From Bryobacterales bacterium (GTDB lineage: Bacteria > Acidobacteriota > Terriglobia > Bryobacterales > Bryobacteraceae): a stretch of DNA of 46,819 nt. Both the position numbers and the translations under genes were made by a program. Shown piece after piece: positions 1 through 9,279 of the stretch. How positions within the stretch are numbered: position 1 is the first letter of the stretch; every line of letters begins with the position of its first letter. The notes under the pieces are model-generated. The model saw only the letters and a list, made by a program, of their open reading frames with translations. It searched no databases and was not told the DNA's origin. Where the stretch lies: positions 1-46,819 of the forward strand of contig JAIXKK010000087.1 of NCBI GenBank assembly GCA_026954325.1, in the 5' to 3' direction.

Positions 1-2632
1 CCGCGTAGGTCTCCAGCCCCGAGCGAACAAGAACCACGCGCGTGAGGGCGAGCGTCATCGGCAGCCGGATGGTGAACGAGGTTCCCTTGCCCCGCTCCGA
101 TTGGATCGAGAGCGTACCCTTCATCTTGTTCACCGTGGCCTTCACCACGTCCAGGCCGACGCCGCGGCCCGATACCTCGCTCACTTCGCTGGCCGTCGAG
201 AACCCCGGCAGGAAGATGATGCCGTACAGTTCCTGATCGGAAAGATTCGGGGCGTCTTCCGGCGAGATGTAGCCCATCGCCACCGCCGCCTCGCGGAGCC
301 GCCGGACGTCCAGCCCGCCGCCGTCATCACGAATCTGAAGCACCACCTGGGTCCCTTCGTGATAGGCGCGCAGGTAGATGGTCCCGCGTTCGGGCTTGCC
401 CGCGGCGCGGCGTAACGCGGCCGGTTCAATGCCGTGATCCACGGCATTCCGCAAAATGTGATCGAGCGGTCCCGCCATCTCCTCGAGTACGGTCTTGTCC
501 AGTTCCACCGCCTCGCCATCCACCACCAGGTTCACCAGTTTGTTGCGCCGCTCGGCGGTCACGCGCACCGTGCGGTGGAGCCGCGACGAGAGGTGGCGCA
601 GCGGCAACATGCGCAGCCGCATCAGCCGGTCTTCCACCTCTCCGGTCAGCGTGCTCAGCCGGTTGAGATAGCTGTCGAAATCGGCGATGAGGTCATTGAG
701 CCGCGAGCCGGCGTTCGAAACGTCGCCCGTCGTCTCCGCCAAGTCGCGTGAAAGCAGGTGAAATTCCGTGTAACGGTCGAACTCGAGCGCGTCAAAATCG
801 TCCGCCGCCGCCGATCCGGCCGGTGAGAACCCCCGGCCTATCGCCGTGAACGCGCGCCGGTTGGCCTCCTGCAAAGCCGTCGCCTCATAGTCGCTCTGAA
901 ATTTGCGCGAGATGCGGGACAGCCGCTCGATGCTGAGCTGGAGTTCGTTCACTTCGTGCACGTATCCCGACAGGTGCTGCTCGAAGCGCGAACGGTGAAT
1001 CACCAGTTCCGAAACCAGGCGCACCAGTTCATCCAGCCGTTCCAACGGAGCGCGGACAAATTGCGCGCTCTTGCGCTGTGGCGGTTCCGCCCCGGCCGCG
1101 GGCATGGCAGGCTTTCGCGCCTCCTGGGGCGCCGGAACCAGCGCGAGTTCGGCCGCTTCCGCCGCGCCCGGTTCCTCCGCGGAAGCCTGCGGCTCCGCTT
1201 CCGCCAGTGCCGCTTCGTAGCCCGCAAACAGCGCGTCCACCTTATCCCGTTGCGCGGAGGATATTCCGCGGTTGGCCACCGCGTCGGTCAGGATGTCGTA
1301 GGTCGAAAACAGCAGCGGAGCCAGATCTGCCCGGTATGCCGTCCGCCCCTCGTACATCGCGTCCAGCAGGTCTTCCATGCGGTGCGCCACGCTGCTGGTG
1401 AGCCGCAATCCCACCACCCCGCAAGCCCCCTTGAACGTGTGCACCGCGCGCCGCATCGCCTGAATCTGCTCCGCATTCGGAGACTCCCGCTCCATGTTGC
1501 GGAACAACTCCCCAATGACGTGCAGGTGTTCTTCCGCTTCCTGGTGGAACGCCTCGAGCAGGTCGTCGCCGACGTCCATCTGGTCCCTCGGTCCGTTTGC
1601 CGCCGCCGAGGAAGCCGGCGGAACCGCCGGCGCGGCCGGAGGCGAGGCGGGCAAGGAGAGAATTTCGTCGAAATTCGCCTGGATTTCTTTTGCCCTGTCC
1701 GCCAGATTCGCGCCTGTCCCTTTGCCGCCGATCGACTCGAGCACCACTTCAAACGCCCGTTGAAACAATGGAAGCAGGTCCCGCGTGTATTTCGCTTCTC
1801 CCTCGAAGATCCGGTCCAGCACCTTCTGCATCGAAGCGTTGATCTTGCTGGTGGCCCGCATCCCCACCACGCCCGAGGCCCCCTTCAGTTGATGGACCGG
1901 ACGGCGGATGGTCTTCAGCGTCTCCACGTCGTCGCTTGCCTCGAGCGCCGCCAGTCCCGAGGCCAGCTTCTCGAAATGTTCCGCCGCCTCTTCCTGAAAA
2001 GCGCTCCACAGGTCATCGTCCACCTGGAATTCATCCAGCGTCTGGATTACCATCTCCGGCGCCGCTGCCGGCGATTCCATCCTCGCCGGTTCGTCCGCGG
2101 GCATCTGGTCCTCGATCGTCTCGAAGCTGAGGATCTCCGGCTCCATCTCCGCGAAATCCCGGGCAGACTCCTCCGCAACCTGTTCCTGCGACGTGCTTGC
2201 ACCGAGGAGATTGCGGATCTCCTCCGCGTCTCCGCTCTCCGGAAGATCCCGCATTCTGCGGAATGCCTTCACCAGTTCGGTGACAATAGCGTGCTCATGC
2301 AGGTCGCCCGAGGTGATGCCATGCAGGTATTCGCCGATGCGCGCGGTCGCCGATGCCAGCACCCCGGCCACTTCATCGCTCCACCGCAGTTGGCCCGAAA
2401 GAATCTGCTCCAGCATGTCTTCCTGGTACTGCGCCATCTGGCTCAGCGCCATCAGGCCGATCGTCGAACCCGCGCCGCGAATGCAGTGGACCATGCGGTA
2501 AGCCTCTTCGAGGCTGTCCGGACTCTCCGGGTTGGCGCGGAATTCCTCGAGGCTCTGCGCCAGTTTGGGAAGGTAGCTCTCCACTTCCTTCACGAATCCG
2601 CTGATGATCTCGGGATCCACTTTGAAATTCAT
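1..2632 (-). CDS. ChpA/CheA-like chemotaxis histidine kinase with three Hpt domains (3' end outside window)
   Basis: Histidine kinase core of a chemosensory array, which passes phosphate from its Hpt histidines to the receivers encoded upstream. The reading frame starts at an ATG preceded by GGAGGAGAGCA and stays open to the left edge. Three Hpt motifs are visible: VHCIRGAGSTIG (His49), then VHQLKGASGVVG and VHTFKGACGVVG, separated by acidic/Ala-rich linkers. After them come the P3 dimerisation helices and the CheA-type ATPase, with an N box around LDHILRNAVDHGIEP and a G box GRGVGLDVVKATVNKMKG. The regulatory CheW-like domain, and any C-terminal receiver, would lie beyond the edge. Ordinary CheA has one Hpt; several Hpts plus a PilG/PilH/PilI/PilJ-like gene order are typical of ChpA of the type IV pilus class. 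It follows the MCP gene by about 90 bp on the same strand. Family assignment is firm; the pilus output is inferred. Confidence 0.93.
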   Translation of the reverse strand, partial: MNFKVDPEIISGFVKEVESYLPKLAQSLEEFRANPESPDSLEEAYRMVHCIRGAGSTIGLMALSQMAQYQEDMLEQILSGQLRWSDEVAGVLASATARIGEYLHGITSGDLHEHAIVTELVKAFRRMRDLPESGDAEEIRNLLGASTSQEQVAEESARDFAEMEPEILSFETIEDQMPADEPARMESPAAAPEMVIQTLDEFQVDDDLWSAFQEEAAEHFEKLASGLAALEASDDVETLKTIRRPVHQLKGASGVVGMRATSKINASMQKVLDRIFEGEAKYTRDLLPLFQRAFEVVLESIGGKGTGANLADRAKEIQANFDEILSLPASPPAAPAVPPASSAAANGPRDQMDVGDDLLEAFHQEAEEHLHVIGELFRNMERESPNAEQIQAMRRAVHTFKGACGVVGLRLTSSVAHRMEDLLDAMYEGRTAYRADLAPLLFSTYDILTDAVANRGISSAQRDKVDALFAGYEAALAEAEPQASAEEPGAAEAAELALVPAPQEARKPAMPAAGAEPPQRKSAQFVRAPLERLDELVRLVSELVIHRSRFEQHLSGYVHEVNELQLSIERLSRISRKFQSDYEATALQEANRRAFTAIGRGFSPAGSAAADDFDALEFDRYTEFHLLSRDLAETTGDVSNAGSRLNDLIADFDSYLNRLSTLTGEVEDRLMRLRMLPLRHLSSRLHRTVRVTAERRNKLVNLVVDGEAVELDKTVLEEMAGPLDHILRNAVDHGIEPAALRRAAGKPERGTIYLRAYHEGTQVVLQIRDDGGGLDVRRLREAAVAMGYISPEDAPNLSDQELYGIIFLPGFSTASEVSEVSGRGVGLDVVKATVNKMKGTLSIQSERGKGTSFTIRLPMTLALTRVVLVRSGLETYA

Positions 2633-2723
2633 TGCTCTCCTCCCTACGGGATGCTGCCGCTTTTACCGGGGGCCCCCCGGAGGCCATCGCCGGGAAACCG
2701 CCTGTTGAGGTCAGAGGAAACAG

Positions 2724-4925
2724 CTACCGCATGGAGTAGTGCATCTCGTCGGCCGGAAGACGGAAGCGTTGCATCGAGCGCCGCAGTTCCTCGGTCAGTC
2801 CCGCGAGTTGCTGCACCGAGTGGGCCGCCATCTTTGCCCCTTCCGCCGTTTCTTGCGTGTGTTGTGAGATGTCGTGCATCGACTTCGAAATGTATTCCGA
2901 CCCCAGCGCCTGCTCTTCGGAGGCCGAGGAAATGCTCTGAATCAGATTCGTCAGTTGCGCGGTGACCGATTCGATCTCGCTCAGCGTGCGCCCGGCGGCG
3001 TTCGCCAAATTGCTGCCGTCCACCACTTCGCGCGTCGTTTCCTCCATCGCCGTAATAGCCTCGGTCGTGTCCGCCTGAATCGACTTGATCAGCGTGCTCA
3101 CCTTCTTCGTTGCTTCCGCCGCGCGTTCCGCCAGCCGTTCCACTTCTTCCGCCACCACCGCGAATCCGCGCCCAGCTTCGCCCGCCATCGCGGCCTGAAT
3201 CGAAGCGTTCAACGCGAGAATCGACGTCCGGTCCGCGATGTCGCCGATGAGCTGCACGATCGATCCGATTTCCTGCGACCGCTCTCCAAGGCCTTTCAGC
3301 CGCTTCGACGTCTCCTGCACCTGGTTCCGGATGCCGCCCATGCCCTGAATGGTCTTCTGCACGGCCTCCGACCCCTGCTTCGCTCTCTGGAACGTCTGGT
3401 CGGCCACCGAAGCCGCCTGCCCGGCCGTCGAGGAAACCTCGCGAATCGACTTCACCATCTGCTCGATCGACGAGGATGCCTCCGAGATCTGCCGCGCCTG
3501 CCCCACGCTGCCTTCGGCCAGTGTTTCCGCCGTCTTCAACACGTCCTTCGCCGAAGCTCCGACGTTCGATGTCGTCGTGTTGACACTGCGCACGATCTGT
3601 CTCAGTTCGCTGATCATATAGTTGAACGAATCCGCGATCGCGCCCGTTACCTCCGCGTTCACCTCCGCTTCCTGCGTCAGGTCCCCGCTCGCCACGCCGC
3701 TGATGTCATCCAGCAGCTTCTGGATGCTCGACTGGATCCGGTTGCGTTCATCACGCGACTGGATCAGGCTCAGCGTGTTATCCAGCACCGTGTTCATCGA
3801 TTCCGCCATTACGCCCAGTTCGTCCTTGCTGTGCACCGGAACCCGAACGTCGAAATTCCCAGCCCCGATGAGCGCGAACGAATCGCTGATCTGCTTGATC
3901 TGGCCCGTGATGGAGCGGTTGATCGTAATTACCAGCGCCGCCGCCAGCAGCAGCACCGCAATGGCGATGCCCAACTGTGTATTCTTCTTCCGCTCGAGAT
4001 CGCCGATGCGCGCCTCCAGCAACGACTTCATCGCCGGGAGCGACGCGTCGTAGAGGGCGAAGAACGGACTCACCGCCGCCGTCGCCGCCTGGTTGGCGCC
4101 CGAGAGCGTCCCAAACCGCTCCACGTTCCCTTCATGTAACGGCCGCAGCCACGAATCCGCCCCGCGCACGGCGCTCACCACCGCCGGGTTCACACGCGGT
4201 TCGATCGACGGATTGTAGCCGAACGCCACCCCGAAGTTGCGCTGCATGTTCTGAATCATCGAGTCCACGTTGTCGGCCAGCACCTGCGCCTGCAGCCGGT
4301 CTTCCGGGCTCTTGCGTACGATCGCGTTCCCCGTCAGGTATGCCAGCCGGCTCATGCGGTCCGTGATCACCGGCAACTGGTTCACCATCGCATCCATCAG
4401 GTAGTAGGTGTCCATGTCCGTGTCGTTGATCAGCCCTGACTTCTCGCCGAGTTGCCGCACTAGTTCCGTCAGGTCGGCCATCAGCCGGTTGTGCGCGTCC
4501 AGGCTCTCCCGCACCGGCATCTTCATCGCCCCCAGCTTGACATCCTGCCAGTTGCGCTTAAGCTGCGCCACGCGGTCGCCCACGCCGAACTGCGGATACT
4601 TCGCGTTCACCGACTCGAGCGTGGACATCGACCGGTCGATCGCGCCCTCCGCCTGCTCGGCGCGGCTCCGTTCCGACAGGTCCCCGTTGAGCATGGAGTT
4701 CACCATGTTGCGATGCTGCGGAATGGCCTCGAGCACGCCGCGCAATGCGCCGATGTATTCGACGCCGTTACTTTCATTGACAGCCAGGTCGATTCTCTCG
4801 TTCCTGGCCTGGACCAGAAGCATGGCCAGAATGACGACCGGCAAGGCCATCAAACCGAGCACTAGTCCCAGCTTGCGTGAAATTGGCAGATTGGCTAATG
4901 CGCCCGCGGCGCCCGAATTTGGCAT
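2724..4925 (-). CDS. Methyl-accepting chemotaxis protein (PilJ-like)
   Basis: Membrane chemoreceptor, 733 residues, that would signal through the CheW and CheA proteins encoded either side. TM1 is near residues 17-38 ([20 protein letters not shown]), followed by an all-helical periplasmic sensor of about 275 residues, TM2 near 314-334 and a HAMP domain to about 387. The cytoplasmic helical bundle has the conserved hairpin tip around residue 585 ([20 protein letters not shown]). The sensor contains [11 protein letters not shown], a pattern seen in helical-bundle receptors, but the ligand cannot be told. There is no C-terminal CheR-docking pentapeptide; the protein ends EMHYSMR. No cheR/pilK or cheB lies between the neighbours, so adaptation enzymes would be encoded elsewhere or beyond the left edge. 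Start ATG has GAGGGAGAG upstream. Position between the cheW-like and cheA-like genes matches pilJ. Confidence 0.93.
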   Translation of the reverse strand: MPNSGAAGALANLPISRKLGLVLGLMALPVVILAMLLVQARNERIDLAVNESNGVEYIGALRGVLEAIPQHRNMVNSMLNGDLSERSRAEQAEGAIDRSMSTLESVNAKYPQFGVGDRVAQLKRNWQDVKLGAMKMPVRESLDAHNRLMADLTELVRQLGEKSGLINDTDMDTYYLMDAMVNQLPVITDRMSRLAYLTGNAIVRKSPEDRLQAQVLADNVDSMIQNMQRNFGVAFGYNPSIEPRVNPAVVSAVRGADSWLRPLHEGNVERFGTLSGANQAATAAVSPFFALYDASLPAMKSLLEARIGDLERKKNTQLGIAIAVLLLAAALVITINRSITGQIKQISDSFALIGAGNFDVRVPVHSKDELGVMAESMNTVLDNTLSLIQSRDERNRIQSSIQKLLDDISGVASGDLTQEAEVNAEVTGAIADSFNYMISELRQIVRSVNTTTSNVGASAKDVLKTAETLAEGSVGQARQISEASSSIEQMVKSIREVSSTAGQAASVADQTFQRAKQGSEAVQKTIQGMGGIRNQVQETSKRLKGLGERSQEIGSIVQLIGDIADRTSILALNASIQAAMAGEAGRGFAVVAEEVERLAERAAEATKKVSTLIKSIQADTTEAITAMEETTREVVDGSNLANAAGRTLSEIESVTAQLTNLIQSISSASEEQALGSEYISKSMHDISQHTQETAEGAKMAAHSVQQLAGLTEELRRSMQRFRLPADEMHYSMR

Positions 4926-5023
4926 TTGACTCTCCCTCGAATGTTTTTTCGCGATTCCCGCGCGTTTCTGTCCGTGTCTCCTGGGCCGCGCCGCAATTCG
5001 CCGCGCGCCTCAAAATTATTCCC

Positions 5024-7306
5024 TTACCTGCTGGCGAGCTGCTCGAATTCCTGTAGTCCGAAGAGCTGCTCCAGATCCAGCACATTCAACAACCGGTCTC
5101 CGCGTCCATGCACTCCACGCAGCACCGAGGTGACTTTGTCGTCCACCAGACCCGTCACTTGCTCCAATTGCTGCGATTGGATCCGCTGAATTCCTTTCAC
5201 TTCGTCCACCATCAGGCCGGTGGGTGACACCCGCTCCCGCGCCTGAAGGAAAAGCACGCGCCCCCTCGCCGACGGCGCGCTGTCCTGCAACCCGAGCAAC
5301 CCAGGCAGGTTGATTACCGGAACCACTTCGCCGCGTAGATTGGTGATTCCGCGCATGAAATCCGGCACGTTCGGTACGCGCGTGATGCCGGGCACCCGTC
5401 CGATTTCCGCTACATCCCGCACCGGCACCGCATAGTCCGACCCCGCGAGGCTGAATACCACGTAGTCGTCGAGCTGGCTGTACTGTTTGTGAACCGTGGG
5501 GGCCGCCGGCTCGGCCGCCGCAATAGCCGGTGCCGATTCCAGAGCGTGATCAATGCCCGCCACCAGTTCCTCGAGAGCCGGCTGCGGTGGAGCCGGCATC
5601 TCCGGTTCGAGAACCGCGGCTGCCTCTGCCGCCGGTTCCTCGGCCGTGAACATCGCCGCCGGCTCATCCACCGGCTCGGAAACCGGTTCCTCCGCAGGCT
5701 CTTCCGCCTCGAGAGGAGCCAGGAAAAACGGATCGTTCCCCGCCTGTGCCGACGGCTCGAATGCCAGCGGCGGTGGCGGTGGCGCGGACACTTCCTGTTC
5801 CAGGAATTGCGCCGCCAGCGCCTCGATCGTCTCGGGCTCTTCCGGCAGACTATCCGGAAAATCATCCGCCGCGAACTCCGGCAGCGGTTCTGGCGCAAGT
5901 TCCACCAGCGGCGCTTCTCCAACGGGTTCTTCCCCGATTGCCGGATCGGTGCTCAAGGCGGATTCCTCCCCTTCCGCCCCGCTGTCGAGCGCCAGCAACT
6001 CCTCGAGTAACTCGTGCATGGGCTCCACGCCGCTCGTCCCCTCAAGTGCTCCCAACAGTTCGGGCTCGAGCACTGGTTCAGGACGCGGTTCCACCGCTTC
6101 TCCTCCATGCCTTGTCTGCGATTCCCGGCTGAACTCCGAAAGTACTTCCAAGGATGGTTCGCTGGGCGGTTCCCACCCGGCCGTCTGCCATTCCGGAACT
6201 GTCTCTTCCCCCATCGATTCAAGCACCGGCTCCCGCCACAACCCCGGCGTCAGCTCGAACTTCGCTTCCTCGGGCGCGGCGGTCTGTTCATGCAGGGATT
6301 CGAGCACCGGCTCCCGCCACAACCCCGGCGTCGGCTCGAACTTCGCTTCCTCGGGCGCGGCGGTCTGTTCATGCAGGGATTCGAGCACCGGCTCCCGCCA
6401 CAACCCCGGCGTCGGCTCGAACTTCGCTTCCTCGGGCGCGGCGGTCTGTTCATGCAGGGATTCGAGCACCGGCTCCCGCCACAACCCCGGCGTCGGCTCG
6501 AACTTCGCTTCCTCGGGCGCGGCGGTCTGTTCTTGCAGGGATTCGAGCACCGGCTCCCGCCACAACCCCGGCGTCGGCTCGAACTTCGCTTCCTCGGGCG
6601 CGGCGGTCTGTTCATGCAGGGATTCGAGCACCGGCTCCCGCCACAACCCCGGCGTCGGCTCGAACTTCGCTTCCTCGGGCGCGGCGGTCTGTTCATGCAG
6701 GGATTCGAGCACCGGCTCCCGCCACAACCCCGGCGTCGGCTCGAACTTCGCTTCCTCGGGCGCGGCGGTCTGTTCATGCAGGGATTCGAGCACCGGCTCC
6801 CGCCACAACCCCGGCGTCGGCTCGAACTTCGCTTCCTCGGGCGCGGCGGTCTGTTCTTGCAGGGATTCGAGCACCGGCTCCCGCCACAATCCCGGCGTCG
6901 GCTCAAACTTTGCTGTACGCGCTTCCTCCGCTGCCTCCGCGCGCAGTTCGTTCAGCGACTTCACTACCGGCTTCCGCCACAATCCCGGCGCCGGCTCGAA
7001 GCCCTCCGCATGCTCCTCTTCCGCCGAAGCCTCCATCATCGGTCCGTCATCTGCCTTCTCCTCTGCCGGTTCTTCGAAGTCCAGGGACGCCTCCCGTAGG
7101 GCCGCATCCTCACCCGCCGGCCGGCTAGCCGCCATTTCTACTGTCTCCTCGACGGACGCCCCCTGCTTCGGCGAAACCTCTCCCGCTACTTCGCAACCAG
7201 CCGGCGCCGGCGGAGAAACGGATTCGCGCCGGACGGCCGGCTCGTGACCCGTATCCTCTTCCAGGGTCATCTCTTCAATCTCTTCCGGCTTGTTGAGGTC
7301 GTCCAT
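5024..7306 (-). CDS. CheW/PilI-like coupling protein with a long acidic 27-residue-repeat extension
   Basis: Adaptor between receptor and kinase. The last ~150 residues are a CheW domain, recognisable from YVVFSLAGSDYAVPVRDVAE, GITNLRGEVVPVINLP and GLMVDEVKGI. The first ~600 residues are not part of normal CheW (about 150-170 residues). They are acidic, Pro/Ala/Glu-rich and probably disordered, and contain ten copies of a PGLWR(E/K)PV motif between about residues 100 and 365, eight of them in near-identical 27-residue units. The start at 7306 is chosen because GGAGGAGGGAACAAGGA lies directly upstream; an in-frame ATG at 7342 adds 12 residues but lacks a good ribosome site. The gene sits between the PilH-like receiver and the MCP in a five-gene same-strand run. 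A role in clustering or docking array proteins is an inference from the repeated aromatic motif. Confidence 0.92.
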   Translation of the reverse strand: MDDLNKPEEIEEMTLEEDTGHEPAVRRESVSPPAPAGCEVAGEVSPKQGASVEETVEMAASRPAGEDAALREASLDFEEPAEEKADDGPMMEASAEEEHAEGFEPAPGLWRKPVVKSLNELRAEAAEEARTAKFEPTPGLWREPVLESLQEQTAAPEEAKFEPTPGLWREPVLESLHEQTAAPEEAKFEPTPGLWREPVLESLHEQTAAPEEAKFEPTPGLWREPVLESLHEQTAAPEEAKFEPTPGLWREPVLESLQEQTAAPEEAKFEPTPGLWREPVLESLHEQTAAPEEAKFEPTPGLWREPVLESLHEQTAAPEEAKFEPTPGLWREPVLESLHEQTAAPEEAKFELTPGLWREPVLESMGEETVPEWQTAGWEPPSEPSLEVLSEFSRESQTRHGGEAVEPRPEPVLEPELLGALEGTSGVEPMHELLEELLALDSGAEGEESALSTDPAIGEEPVGEAPLVELAPEPLPEFAADDFPDSLPEEPETIEALAAQFLEQEVSAPPPPPLAFEPSAQAGNDPFFLAPLEAEEPAEEPVSEPVDEPAAMFTAEEPAAEAAAVLEPEMPAPPQPALEELVAGIDHALESAPAIAAAEPAAPTVHKQYSQLDDYVVFSLAGSDYAVPVRDVAEIGRVPGITRVPNVPDFMRGITNLRGEVVPVINLPGLLGLQDSAPSARGRVLFLQARERVSPTGLMVDEVKGIQRIQSQQLEQVTGLVDDKVTSVLRGVHGRGDRLLNVLDLEQLFGLQEFEQLASR
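6211..7003 (-). repeat. 81-bp tandem repeat array inside the cheW-like gene, with 324-bp higher-order period
   Basis: Eight units of 81 bp encode KFEPTPGLWREPVLESL followed by (H/Q)EQTAAPEEA. They are almost identical at the DNA level, including synonymous positions. A ninth, partly diverged unit (KFELTPGLWREPVLESM) flanks one end, near 6211. An older, diverged copy (FEPAPGLWRKPVVKSL) lies near 6953-7003. The only recurrent difference is one codon, giving the protein order Q-H-H-H-Q-H-H-H. The two Gln codons are 324 bp apart (TCTTGCAGGG at 6531 and 6855), exactly four units. This indicates duplication of a four-unit block rather than independent unit gains. Confidence 0.96.
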
Positions 7307-7352
7307 TCCTTGTTCCCTCCTCCGTGCGGCTTCGGCGTCCATAGGTGGCGGC

Positions 7353-7718
7353 TCAAATGAATCTGGAGATTGCCGCCAGCAATTCGTCCGTCTTGAACGG
7401 CTTGGTCAGGTACAGGTCCGCGCCCTGTTTGAGTCCCCAATATCTGTCGGATTCCTGGTTCTTGCTGCTCAGCACAATGATCTTAATCCCGCTGGTTTCC
7501 GGGGCGCTCTTCAATTGCCGGCACACCTGAAATCCGCTCTTCTTCGGCAAGACCACGTCCAACAGCATCAAGTCCGGCTTCTGCGATACCGCCTTCGTCA
7601 GCGCCTCCTCGCCGTCCGTGGCGACGATGAAGCGGTAGCCGTTGTTTTGCAGGACCGTGGTCACGACATGTAATTCGGTCGGGCTGTCTTCCACGACCAG
7701 GATGGACTTCCCATTCAT
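7353..7718 (-). CDS. PilH-like single-domain response regulator
   Basis: A stand-alone CheY-fold receiver of 121 residues with no output domain. The acid pocket is VVEDS (Asp11), the predicted phosphosite is Asp54 in LMLLDVVLPKKSG, the switch Ser is in VLSSK, and the conserved Lys106 is in YLTKPF. The stretch YWGLKQGADLYLTKPF resembles PilH-type receivers, and the second receiver of the cluster upstream is PilG-like, so this one is the better PilH candidate. It would take phosphate from the multi-Hpt kinase. The ATG has GAGGAG about 11 nt upstream. It lies 21 bp after the PilG-like gene and 46 bp before the chosen cheW-like start, all on one strand. Confidence 0.9.
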   Translation of the reverse strand: MNGKSILVVEDSPTELHVVTTVLQNNGYRFIVATDGEEALTKAVSQKPDLMLLDVVLPKKSGFQVCRQLKSAPETSGIKIIVLSSKNQESDRYWGLKQGADLYLTKPFKTDELLAAISRFI

Positions 7719-7739
7719 CGGTTTCTTTCTCCTCGCTTC

Positions 7740-9053
7740 CTACGCGCCTCCAGAAAGATACTTCTTAATGGTCTTCAGAAGGGCATCCGGATCAAACGGC
7801 TTGGTCACGTAGTCATTGCAACCCGCCAGTTTCCCCCGTACCTTGTCGAAAAGCCCGTCCTTGCCCGAGAGCATGATCACGGGGACTTTTCTCGTCAGCG
7901 CCTTCTGCTTGATCGCCTTACACACCTCGTAGCCGTCCATCCACGGCATCGTGATGTCGAGCAGAACAAGATCCGGAACCGCTTCATTCAACTTCGCCAG
8001 CGCGTGCGAGCCGTCCTCGGCAGTCACCACGCGATAGTCGTTCTTCTCGAGAATGCTGGACAGCGCCTTGCGGATCGTCAGACTGTCGTCCACCACCAGG
8101 ATCACCTTCCGCCACTGGATCTGATCGAGCACTCCGTTCAGCGCCCAATCATTGCGCTTTTGCGCGGAGGCGGCCTTCAGATGGGGCAGGGCGGCCGTCG
8201 CCTCCCGCAGGTTCAGATGCCCCAGCGCCAGACTTACATTCTGGTCGAAGCCGCGTTTATCCGCCGGCGTGGCTTCATACCGCGCCAGTGAATCCCGTAC
8301 CAGTTTCTCCTGTACGCCCTCGTTCTTTTCGATCTCTTTGAGGTCTTCCAGTACCGTCACCGCGCGGCAGTTGGGACAGCGCCGCAAGGCGGATTCCGAA
8401 GGAGCCTGGCAGAATGGACAGCGCCAGCGCGGCTGGGGTTCCGGTTCCAGCGCCAGTGCCGGGGAGCCCTTGCTTGCCGGGGCGAAGGGGATCACTGTCG
8501 GCCGCGCCCGCGTCGCCGTATCCGCCGGTCTTGGAATTACCATGGGATCCGCCGCGCGCCCCGTGGCCATGCTCCCAGGCCCTTGTTCTGTTGGCCGGAT
8601 GGTCGTAGTACCCACGCCCTCCACGGTCTTCAACACTTCATTTGTATGCGTTTGCGCCGCCCCAAACGTGTTCGCGGCGGGAACGGCCTGGCGCGCGGCG
8701 GCCGGTGGCGCCCCTGCCGTATTGTTGGTTCCCGGCGCCGGAGGCTGGGATAGGTTCTGTCCCACGGGCTTGGGGCCTTCGGGAGCCTGGGCGCCCCCTC
8801 CCGTCACCCCTTTACATTTCTCCAGCCATGCCGCCGCCTTCTGATTTTGTGGATTGATTCGTAACACTTCCCCGAGATAAAAAATAGCCTCTTTCGGCGA
8901 CTCGGAAAGGGAGGCGCGCCACAGCCACACCAATTCATTGTTGGGATTGTGTACGCTGGCTTGACGAAGCAATTGCCGGGCGGCTGCTTTGTTGCCAACT
9001 TTTGCGGCTGTTACTGCTTCGCGCAACAGTAGAGCATCCTGGGTTTGGGGCAT
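7740..9053 (-). CDS. PilG-like response regulator with N-terminal TPR-like region and zinc ribbon
   Basis: First gene of the chemosensory operon, 437 residues. Residues about 5-80 form TPR-like helices (AAARQLLRQASVHNPNN, EAIFYLGEVLRINPQNQKA). A low-complexity linker follows to about 200, then a four-cysteine zinc ribbon (CPFCQAP, then CPNCRAV) near 206-230, another helical segment, and a C-terminal receiver from about 315. The receiver has VVDDS, phosphosite Asp366 in LVLLDITMPWMDG, and the segment VIMLSGKDGLFDKVRGKLAG before YVTKPF, which is characteristic of PilG. Normal PilG is only the receiver of about 130 residues. The additions suggest binding to a partner, possibly a pilus ATPase or scaffold, but nothing in the sequence proves that. 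AAGGGAAGTT directly precedes the ATG. Confidence 0.9.
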   Translation of the reverse strand: MPQTQDALLLREAVTAAKVGNKAAARQLLRQASVHNPNNELVWLWRASLSESPKEAIFYLGEVLRINPQNQKAAAWLEKCKGVTGGGAQAPEGPKPVGQNLSQPPAPGTNNTAGAPPAAARQAVPAANTFGAAQTHTNEVLKTVEGVGTTTIRPTEQGPGSMATGRAADPMVIPRPADTATRARPTVIPFAPASKGSPALALEPEPQPRWRCPFCQAPSESALRRCPNCRAVTVLEDLKEIEKNEGVQEKLVRDSLARYEATPADKRGFDQNVSLALGHLNLREATAALPHLKAASAQKRNDWALNGVLDQIQWRKVILVVDDSLTIRKALSSILEKNDYRVVTAEDGSHALAKLNEAVPDLVLLDITMPWMDGYEVCKAIKQKALTRKVPVIMLSGKDGLFDKVRGKLAGCNDYVTKPFDPDALLKTIKKYLSGGA

Positions 9054-9279
9054 AACTTCCCTTAATGAGAATCCGCAACGAGCAGATTCGCGGTCTGATC
9101 GCTTACATCCCTAATAACGGCGTATCCACCGCCTGCTTGTATAGGTTAAATACCTTAACGCCGCTCTCCCTCCTACGGGGGACCCCCTCCTCAGGCGATT
9201 CTTCTAAGGTCACATCAGGTATAACGAACCTCCTCCAATAATCCGTTTATTAGAGTGCGGCTCGTTCCGCGCACGAACC
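9054..9279. other. Divergent intergenic region between the chemosensory operon and the DUF4388-like gene
   Basis: This 226-bp spacer must carry promoters for both directions. It has an AT-richer core (9136-9160) and a perfect GGGGG-A-CCCCC dyad at 9177-9187. A 58-codon ORF at 9065-9241, starting MRIRNEQIRGLIAYIPN, can be read on the plus strand, but it has no ribosome site and its second half looks non-coding. I see no convincing -35/-10 pair, sigma-54 site or RNA element. Confidence 0.4.

Noticed and set aside
2666..2680. CCGGGGGCCCCCCGG near-palindrome between the MCP and CheA genes, as a terminator
   Set aside because: Too small a loop, no T-run, and it lies inside a co-directional operon.
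956..2965. 669-codon plus-strand ORF
   Set aside because: Arg/His-rich shadow of the CheA-like gene and the end of the MCP gene, both of which carry clear domains on the other strand.
6154..7247. Long plus-strand ORFs opposite the cheW-like gene, with their own repeats
   Set aside because: They are reverse-frame shadows of the 81-bp array and of GC-rich codons; the minus-strand frame carries the CheW domain and ribosome site.
9065..9241. 58-codon ORF starting MRIRNEQIRGLIAYIPN
   Set aside because: No ribosome site, second half looks non-coding, and no family match could be argued.
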